This document shows, piece by piece, positions 27,252 through 32,605 of a stretch of 32,605 nucleotides of DNA; within the stretch, counting starts at the first letter, position 1; each line of letters begins with the position of its first letter. Under the pieces are notes generated by a model. The model was not told the origin of the DNA. It ran no database searches and saw nothing but the letters and a program-made list of their open reading frames with translations. A program made the translations under genes and the position numbers. Origin of the DNA: an uncultured Lachnospiraceae bacterium (GTDB taxonomy: Bacteria; Bacillota; Clostridia; Lachnospirales; Lachnospiraceae); assembly GCA_904395845.1 (NCBI GenBank), contig CAJFOH010000077.1, positions 1-32,605 on the forward strand, given 5' to 3'.

Positions 27252-29207
27252 ATGGCTGTTTTAGAGGAAAAATATGATGTTGTTGTAGTTGGAGCAGGTC
27301 ATGCTGGGTGTGAAGCAGCACTTGCTAGTGCAAGATTAGGTTTACAAACTATAATGTTTACTGTTAGCATTGAAAGTATTGCACTAATGCCTTGTAATCC
27401 AAATATTGGAGGAAGCTCTAAGGGACATTTGGTAAAAGAAATTGATGCTTTGGGTGGAGAGATGGGAAAAAATATTGATAAAACATTTATCCAATCAAAG
27501 ATGTTAAATCGCTCCAAAGGTCCAGCAGTTCATTCTTTACGAGCGCAAGCAGACAAAGATGCTTATTCAAGAAGTATGAGAAAGGTACTTGAAAATACAG
27601 AGAATTTAACAATAAGACAAGGGGAAGTATGTGAGATTTTAACAGAAGTTGATGAAATTAATAATAGGACAAAGGTTGTTGGAGTGAAAACCTATTCAGG
27701 TGCAATTTATCATTGTCAGGCAGTCGTATTGGCAACAGGAACTTATTTAAAGGCTCGTTGTATTTATGGAGAAGTAAGTAATGAAACAGGTCCAAATGGA
27801 TTACAAGCAGCCAATCATTTAACAGAGTCATTAAAGGCACTAGGAATAGAAATGTATCGTTTTAAAACAGGGACTCCAGCAAGAGTGGATAAACGAAGCA
27901 TTGATTTTTCTAAAATGGAAGAGCAAAAAGGCGATGATGTAATAGTACCATTTTCCTTTACAACCAATCCAAAAGACGTTCAAAGAGAACAAGTTTCTTG
28001 TTGGTTAACCTATACCAATGAAAAGACTCATGAAATTATTCGAGAAAATCTTCACCGTTCTCCATTATTTTCTGGAATGATAGAAGGAACAGGACCAAGA
28101 TACTGTCCTTCCATTGAAGATAAGGTGGTAAAATTTGCAGAAAGAAACCGTCATCAAGTATTTATTGAGCCAGAAGGATTAGATACCAATGAAATGTATA
28201 TTGGTGGTATGTCAAGCTCATTACCAGAAGATGTACAATATGCTATGTATAAAACAGTTTCTGGGTTAGAAAACTTAAAAATAACAAGAAATGCGTATGC
28301 CATTGAATATGATTGTATTAATGCAAGACAGCTAAAAAATACACTAGAATTTAAGCATATTCATGGGTTATATAGTGGTGGACAGTTTAATGGTAGCTCA
28401 GGGTATGAGGAGGCAGCAGCACAAGGTCTTGTAGCAGGAATTAATGCAGCATTGCATGTGCTAGGAAAAGAAGAATTAGTACTTGACCGTTCAGAAGCAT
28501 ACATTGGAGTATTAATTGATGATTTGGTAACAAAAGAAAATCACGAACCATATCGAATGATGACATCAAGGGCAGAGTATCGTTTAATTTTACGCCAAGA
28601 CAATGCAGATTTGCGTTTGACGGAAAAAGGATATAAAGTAGGATTGATTGAACAAGACCGTTATGATAGATTGCTACAAAAAAAGGCATTAATTGAACAA
28701 GAAGTAGAGCGTATGGAACATACAAATATTGGTGCATCCAAAGAAGTCCAACAATTATTAGAGGATAATGGTAGTACACCATTAAAAACAGGAACAACAC
28801 TAGCAGAGCTTATTCGTAGACCAGAGTTGAGTTATGAAGTGTTAGCTCCTATTGATAAACAACGTGAAACTCTTATAGAAAATGGACAGTTACCTGAAGA
28901 TGAAATGTTAAGAAATGAAGTAATAGAGCAAGTTAACATTAACTTAAAGTATGATGGTTATATTAAGCGTCAATTAAAACAAGTAGAGCAATTTAAAAAG
29001 CTAGAAAATAAAAAATTAGACGTTAATTTCGATTATACAAAGGTACATAGCCTTCGTATTGAAGCAGTACAAAAACTAACAGAATATAAACCAACATCTA
29101 TTGGTCAGGCATCAAGAATTTCTGGAGTTTCTCCAGCAGATATTTCTGTGTTATTGATTCATTTAGAGCAGGAGAGAAGAAAAGATGACAAGAGAGCAAC
29201 AGATTGA
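27252..29207 (+). CDS. mnmG: tRNA uridine-5-carboxymethylaminomethyl modification enzyme MnmG
   Basis: This FAD-dependent partner of MnmE has 651 residues from the chosen start. The N-terminal dinucleotide fold has [17 protein letters not shown], followed by [23 protein letters not shown]. The MnmG signatures [11 protein letters not shown] and [17 protein letters not shown] are both present. The C-terminal helical domain binds tRNA and MnmE. The track starts at 27231. I prefer the ATG at 27252 because AAAGGAG lies 6 nt before it and the family alignment begins there. The last 23 bases overlap rsmG, pointing to coupled translation. Confidence 0.97.
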   Translation: MAVLEEKYDVVVVGAGHAGCEAALASARLGLQTIMFTVSIESIALMPCNPNIGGSSKGHLVKEIDALGGEMGKNIDKTFIQSKMLNRSKGPAVHSLRAQADKDAYSRSMRKVLENTENLTIRQGEVCEILTEVDEINNRTKVVGVKTYSGAIYHCQAVVLATGTYLKARCIYGEVSNETGPNGLQAANHLTESLKALGIEMYRFKTGTPARVDKRSIDFSKMEEQKGDDVIVPFSFTTNPKDVQREQVSCWLTYTNEKTHEIIRENLHRSPLFSGMIEGTGPRYCPSIEDKVVKFAERNRHQVFIEPEGLDTNEMYIGGMSSSLPEDVQYAMYKTVSGLENLKITRNAYAIEYDCINARQLKNTLEFKHIHGLYSGGQFNGSSGYEEAAAQGLVAGINAALHVLGKEELVLDRSEAYIGVLIDDLVTKENHEPYRMMTSRAEYRLILRQDNADLRLTEKGYKVGLIEQDRYDRLLQKKALIEQEVERMEHTNIGASKEVQQLLEDNGSTPLKTGTTLAELIRRPELSYEVLAPIDKQRETLIENGQLPEDEMLRNEVIEQVNINLKYDGYIKRQLKQVEQFKKLENKKLDVNFDYTKVHSLRIEAVQKLTEYKPTSIGQASRISGVSPADISVLLIHLEQERRKDDKRATD

Positions 29208-29910
29208 GTATTTAAAGGAAGCATTTTTAGCTATTAATAAAACTTTAAGTAGAAAACAGTTAGAGCAATTTCTTACTTATTATGAAATGTTAGTAGAAAA
29301 AAATAAAGTAATGAACTTAACTGGGATTACAGAATTTGAAGAAGTGGTACAAAAACATTTTATTGATAGTATTATGTATTCAGAGCAATTAATAAAGGAA
29401 GATGGTAGTTTGATTGATGTAGGAACAGGAGCAGGATTTCCTGGAATACCATTAAAAATTGTATATCCTAAATTGTCAGTTGTATTATTAGATTCTTTAA
29501 ATAAGCGAGTTAAGTTTTTAAATGAAGTAATTGAAGCATTAGAGTTAGAACAAATTGAAACCATTCATAGTCGTGCAGAAGATGGTGGAAGAAACCCTAA
29601 GCTTAGAGAACAATTTACTTATGCAGTATCAAGAGCAGTAGCAAACTTGGCAACACTATCTGAATATTGTATGCCATTTGTAGTAGTAGGTGGGAAATTT
29701 ATTTCTTATAAATCAGGAAAAGTGGAAGAAGAGTTAGCTAGTGCAGAGGGAGCAATTAAAAAGCTAGGCGGTCGTATTAAGGATAAAGTAATGTTTGAGT
29801 TACCAGATAGTGATATGAAAAGAAGTCTTATTGGAATTGAAAAAATAGAAAAGACAAAACAAAAATATCCTAGAAAAGCTGGATTACCAAGCAAAGAGCC
29901 ATTAAAATAA
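29185..29910 (+). CDS. rsmG: 16S rRNA (guanine527-N7)-methyltransferase RsmG
   Basis: This 241-residue SAM-dependent enzyme methylates G527 (E. coli numbering) of 16S rRNA, a position linked to streptomycin response. The SAM-binding motif I is visible as [17 protein letters not shown], followed by [14 protein letters not shown]. The substrate region shows the SRAED and AVSRAVANL motifs. The N-terminal NLTGI and HFIDSIM patterns are typical. It starts inside the end of mnmG, with AGGAG 10 nt upstream. The first parS-containing hairpin about 110 bp downstream probably ends the transcript. Confidence 0.97.
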   Translation: MTREQQIEYLKEAFLAINKTLSRKQLEQFLTYYEMLVEKNKVMNLTGITEFEEVVQKHFIDSIMYSEQLIKEDGSLIDVGTGAGFPGIPLKIVYPKLSVVLLDSLNKRVKFLNEVIEALELEQIETIHSRAEDGGRNPKLREQFTYAVSRAVANLATLSEYCMPFVVVGGKFISYKSGKVEEELASAEGAIKKLGGRIKDKVMFELPDSDMKRSLIGIEKIEKTKQKYPRKAGLPSKEPLK

Positions 29911-30017
29911 AAAGTGGTAGTAATAGAAAGTATTTATACATAAGTAAGTAATATTTATTATCCTATTTTTTATGAAGTAATGTAATTGTAGAACTAGGTA
30001 TTTTTTAATATAAGAGG

Positions 30018-30057
30018 AAAAAGAGAGGATGTTCCACGTAGAACATTTCTCTCTTTT
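30018..30057 (+). terminator. Terminator-like hairpin enclosing parS site 1
   Basis: AAAAGAGAG (30019-30027) and CTCTCTTTT (30049-30057) are perfect 9-bp arms that flank the parS palindrome, so the RNA can fold into one long interrupted stem ending in T-rich DNA. It is the first hairpin after rsmG and the likely terminator of mnmE-mnmG-rsmG. Confidence 0.7.
30030..30045. promoter_or_regulatory. parS: parS site 1 (ParB-binding centromere site)
   Basis: TGTTCCACGTAGAACA differs by one base from the perfect palindrome TGTTCCACGTGGAACA and fits the bacterial consensus TGTTNCACGTGAAACA well. ParB/Spo0J binds such sites near the origin to load SMC and drive segregation. Confidence 0.85.
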
Positions 30058-30306
30058 ATATAAAAAAATACTAGGTTACAGTTGAAAACAATAAATGTTG
30101 TTTTGTTAAATATTGTAATATTTTTAGAATTTGTTTTCAAGTATATAATAAGTTTGTTATAGAAAAGAAAATAGATATTTTAATGGATAGTCTATAAGTT
30201 TCTTGAAAATTTATTTATTAGATAGTTTCAGAATATATAAAATAGATATGAATCTTATGGATTATTTATAATATCTTATATGCGAATAAGGAAAAGTAGA
30301 GATTAA

Positions 30307-30322
30307 TGTTCCACGTAGAACA
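30307..30322. promoter_or_regulatory. parS: parS site 2
   Basis: This is the same 16-mer, TGTTCCACGTAGAACA, in the same orientation as site 1 and 277 bp from it. AAGTA and TACTT flank it, and CTCTTTTTTT follows, so it too sits in a terminator-like hairpin. Confidence 0.85.
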
Positions 30323-30541
30323 TGTACTTCTCTTTTTTTATAATAAGATAAAATATTATAAGTATTGTATTAGTTATTCTTTCGGCGATAGAGATATTGC
30401 TCCTTAAATTTGGTGTAAAAAATCTACAATTTACAAGATGGTATCTACACAATGAAAAATAATACATTTTAACCAGAAGAAAAGTATCGTAAAACTAAAA
30501 GGACAATGGGTGTACGAAATAATTGGTACACCCTTTAAAAA

Positions 30542-30557
30542 TGTTCCACGTAGAACA
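30542..30557. promoter_or_regulatory. parS: parS site 3
   Basis: This is the same 16-mer in the same orientation, 235 bp after site 2. Flanking AAA and TTT extend the palindrome. It lies 28 bp past the stop codon of the minus-strand hydrolase gene, and the T-run that follows in that direction suggests that it also ends that transcript. Confidence 0.85.
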
Positions 30558-30584
30558 TTTTCCCTTACTTTTTCTTAAAGTTTC

Positions 30585-31532
30585 TTATATCATTTTTAAA
30601 GCACCTAAAATGTAGTTTGGTGATTCCAAAGGAATTAACTTTTTACATTTTGGCAAAGTAATAGATTCAATAGCAGAATTATAACTTTTGTATTGTTTAA
30701 CTGTATCATGGAAGGTAGTATCAAATTCTCCACCAATAATAAAAATACTATTATCAATTTCTTTTAATGCATTGGTAATATTTATTTTTGTATAATTATT
30801 TTTAATAGAAGAATATAGGGCTTTTGCATTTGCACCACCTAAATGAGAATTGCGATGAAAATAATAAATATCATTATTAGAAATATGAGATGGTATGGTA
30901 ATATTTTTTTCCAATAATTCATCGTATATCATTTTTTTTGAGTGGGCAATATTATAGACTAATGTGCCAATAATAGGAAGGTCTAAAATGGTTCGCCTAA
31001 CTTTACTAAATCTAGTTGGAACTTGTACGCTTTCTATAATAGATTCAGGTGATAGGAAAATCAGTTTATTAAATAGTTCTGAGTTATACATACAAGCCAT
31101 TAGTGCAAGAGAAGAAGACGCTCCTAATGTCATAACATCGGTACGTTGTCCAATTACATTTTTTACAAAATCATTTATTAATTGGACAAAGACAAAGTTT
31201 GTATAAGTAAAATCAGGTTTTTCCGATTTGCCACAACCTAGTAAGTCAATGGTGTAAACCGTATGGTTTTTTGCTAGTGGTTTTACAATTTTATGCCATT
31301 CATAATCACTAGATATGGTATTTAGATTATGGATTAATAAAATAGGATTTCCTTGTCCTTGTTTTGTATAATGAATCTTACCATAACGCCATTGATAACT
31401 GTCTGCACATTCATCAAATGAAGTACTTCCTTTTGTAGCGGAATAAAATAAATATTTATTAATCAGAGCAATGGTAGTTGTAGCAGTAGCAGTTAATGCT
31501 AGTGCAGTTAAAAACTTTTCCTTTGATTTCAT
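30585..31532 (-). CDS. Membrane-anchored alpha/beta-hydrolase-like protein, catalytic His missing
   Basis: A 315-residue protein with an N-terminal anchor or signal (residues 7-30, rich in Ala/Thr/Leu) precedes an alpha/beta-hydrolase fold. The fold is followed through ILLIHNLNTISSDYEWH, VYTIDLLGCGKSEKP and the nucleophile elbow GASSS (Ser139, in place of the usual G-x-S-x-G). A probable acid lies in IIGGEFD (Asp271). The usual GHxPxxExP block appears as KKLIPLESP, so the catalytic His is Lys298. The protein is therefore either inactive as a hydrolase or uses a different residue. AAGGAGG lies 4 nt before the ATG. It runs against the direction of replication. Confidence 0.8.
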   Translation of the reverse strand: MKSKEKFLTALALTATATTTIALINKYLFYSATKGSTSFDECADSYQWRYGKIHYTKQGQGNPILLIHNLNTISSDYEWHKIVKPLAKNHTVYTIDLLGCGKSEKPDFTYTNFVFVQLINDFVKNVIGQRTDVMTLGASSSLALMACMYNSELFNKLIFLSPESIIESVQVPTRFSKVRRTILDLPIIGTLVYNIAHSKKMIYDELLEKNITIPSHISNNDIYYFHRNSHLGGANAKALYSSIKNNYTKINITNALKEIDNSIFIIGGEFDTTFHDTVKQYKSYNSAIESITLPKCKKLIPLESPNYILGALKMI

Positions 31533-31585
31533 AAGTCCTCCTTTTAATCTATGTAAACTGCATATAGAAAAATTTCTAAATGAAT

Positions 31586-31674
31586 AAGTAACTAAATTAA
31601 CAAGTAACTAAATTAACAAGTAATTAAATTAACAAGTAATTAAATTAACAAGTAATTAAAATTAATAAGTAATT
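31586..31674. repeat. 16-bp tandem repeat, about 5.5 copies
   Basis: The unit AAGTAACTAAATTAAC is repeated at 31586, 31602, 31618, 31634 and 31650, then partly at 31667. Copies 3 and 4 read AAGTAATT, and copy 5 has one extra A. It lies between the hydrolase promoter region and the end of the phosphatase gene. The unit length is not a multiple of 3, and no frame uses it. Confidence 0.9.
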
Positions 31675-31694
31675 CATAGTAACTATGTTTTTGT

Positions 31695-32276
31695 TTAGTG
31701 ATTTCCCGTATATTCTTTTTTTACAATTAATAGTTCTTCTTTGTTAATACAATTCAAACCTTCAAAATCCAATCGTATTATATATGGCATATAATCTATT
31801 ATGCGTAGAAAATCATCACAGTTATAAGAATTATCATAATAATTTAAAATGGTACTAAGTAATGTTCCATGAGTTCCTAGTAAAATGTTTTGTCCTTGAT
31901 GAGTGGTTAACAATTCTGTTAATGCTTCTATATTTCTTTATTGAACCATTAGTAAGGATTCTCCTCCATCTTCATGGAAGTTAAAATCTGCCCAACGCTT
32001 TTGAAACATTTCTTTATTGTTACCATTTTTTCCTTTTTCACGCTCTCTATATCTTTCATCAAAATAGATTTCAAGATTATGTAAAATAGCACATTTTTCT
32101 ATTGTTTTTATACTTCGAATATAGGGACTTGATATTGCATAATCTAATGATATGTTTTGTAATGTGTTACATACATACTGACAGTCAGCAATACCTTCTG
32201 CTGAAAGTGGTCTAGTTCTATCATCTTCCCATGAATAATTTGGTCGTGCGTGACGTACAAAAAACATACTTGTCAT
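31695..32276 (-). pseudogene. Histidine phosphatase (phosphoglycerate-mutase family), interrupted by an in-frame stop
   Basis: The track shows this as two ORFs (31938-32276 and 31695-31913), but both are in the same frame. The first part starts MTSMFFVRHARPNYSW with the catalytic RH motif, then TRPLSAEG, AISSPYIRSIKT and YREREKG. It stops at TAA (31940-31938) after LLMVQ. Reading on in the same frame gives RNIEALTELLTTHQGQNILLGTHGTLLS, with the second catalytic His in GTHGT, through to the natural end. One base change (perhaps AAA to TAA) is enough to explain it. Without the second half the enzyme lacks an essential His. AGGGGG stands about 6 nt before the ATG. Read-through or sequence error are alternatives. 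Confidence 0.85.
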
Positions 32277-32544
32277 AAAAATCCCCCTTAGAAATAAAAA
32301 ATTAATTCCATAATGATTTAATAATTGTAACGTACGTTAACAATGTGTTTTTTCTTATTATACCATAAGTTTCTTTCCTTTGATAGTATTATAAATGGTG
32401 AAAAGAAAATTATAATAATATAAGAGAACAAAAAAAGTATGCAAATATGAAAAAAAGTATTAAAAAAAGTTCCACGTGGAACACGACAAACGCATGAAAA
32501 TTTTTATTCCCTCTTATCCTACTGTCAAGCTTTAAAAATTTATA
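32277..32544. other. Intergenic stretch with parS site 4
   Basis: AT-rich DNA with no supported gene. It contains the perfect GTTCCACGTGGAAC palindrome. The phosphatase promoter should lie near 32300-32380, but no clear pair of boxes was identified. Confidence 0.5.
32468..32483. promoter_or_regulatory. parS: parS site 4
   Basis: AGTTCCACGTGGAACA has a perfect 14-bp palindromic core and differs from TGTTCCACGTGGAACA only in the first base. It is 1.9 kb from site 3 and about 10 kb from the origin. Confidence 0.85.
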
Positions 32545-32605
32545 TTAAAACTTAAGAACTTCTTCTAAATATTGCACAGGTTTTAAACCGATCACAAATC
32601 TCTTC
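32545..32605 (-). CDS. Possible 3' end of a gene beyond the right edge
   Basis: A 19-residue frame enters from the right and ends at TAA (32547-32545): RFVIGLKPVQYLEEVLKF. The amphipathic pattern looks like a real C-terminus and faintly recalls IS66-type transposase ends (GL-x-P-x-x-Y-L). It is far too short to identify. A second minus-strand frame is also open here. Confidence 0.3.
   Translation of the reverse strand, partial: KRFVIGLKPVQYLEEVLKF

Larger units (their letters stand above)
29911..30584. other. Intergenic region carrying three parS-like sites
   Basis: The 674-bp AT-rich gap has no supported gene. It contains three identical parS-like 16-mers (30030, 30307 and 30542), each within a hairpin-forming context. 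Another hairpin, GGGTGTAC (30508-30515) with GTACACCC (30526-30533), lies just before the third site. parA, parB or noc genes often follow rsmG in Firmicutes, but none is found here. Confidence 0.7.

Noticed and set aside
31695-31913. Separate small gene downstream of the phosphatase ORF
   Set aside because: It is in the same frame as the upstream ORF and begins at an internal TTG without a ribosome site, so it is the second half of one interrupted gene.

Overview
The window is the replication-origin region of an AT-rich Firmicutes chromosome, most likely a member of class Clostridia near Lachnospiraceae. This rests on the gene order gyrA-gyrB-recF-rlbA-dnaN-dnaA | oriC | rpmH-rnpA-yidD-yidC-khpB-mnmE-mnmG-rsmG, strong AGGAGG ribosome sites, DnaA boxes of the TTATCCACA type, parS sites close to the origin, and a GH3 enzyme with the swapped domain order known from Butyrivibrio and Ruminococcus. 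The taxonomic placement is inference.

Layout. (1) 1-12.8 kb is accessory DNA, almost all on the minus strand. It holds a broken low-molecular-weight phosphotyrosine phosphatase start at the left edge, a small membrane protein, a DUF1349-type protein, an IS200 tnpA remnant, a probable small RNA gene, an unrecognised two-part protein, a GT2 glycosyltransferase, a class II Fic protein, a GNAT acetyltransferase, a C-terminally shortened MocR regulator (plus strand), a small membrane protein, a GH3 glucosidase, and a two-gene ATPase plus TOPRIM-like module that resembles OLD/PARIS/AbiL-type phage defence. (2) 13.0-22.2 kb is the minus-strand gyrA, gyrB, recF, rlbA, dnaN, dnaA block. (3) The origin is bipartite. 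DnaA boxes lie between dnaA and rpmH, and a second set lies between dnaA and dnaN, where a box, a C-run, a DnaA-trio-like tract and an AT-rich stretch stand in the order expected of a bacterial unwinding site. (4) 22.8-29.9 kb is the plus-strand block from rpmH to rsmG. (5) 29.9-32.6 kb carries three identical parS-like 16-mers built into hairpins, a fourth near the right edge, an alpha/beta-hydrolase-like protein without the catalytic histidine, a 16-bp tandem repeat, and a histidine phosphatase gene cut by one in-frame stop codon.

The core genes cover initiation (dnaA, dnaN), topology (gyrAB), repair (recF), ribosome and RNA maturation (rpmH, rnpA, rlbA, khpB), membrane protein insertion (yidC, yidD) and tRNA/rRNA modification (mnmE, mnmG, rsmG). 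Transcription runs away from the origin on both sides, so most genes are co-oriented with replication. The exceptions are the MocR gene on the left and the hydrolase and phosphatase genes on the right. The parS cluster implies a ParA/ParB system, but no parA or parB lies in the window, although they often follow rsmG in Firmicutes.

The most promising leads for undescribed biology are the ATPase/TOPRIM pair, the candidate structured RNA at about 1.58-1.76 kb with its own promoter, and parS sites embedded in terminator-like hairpins.
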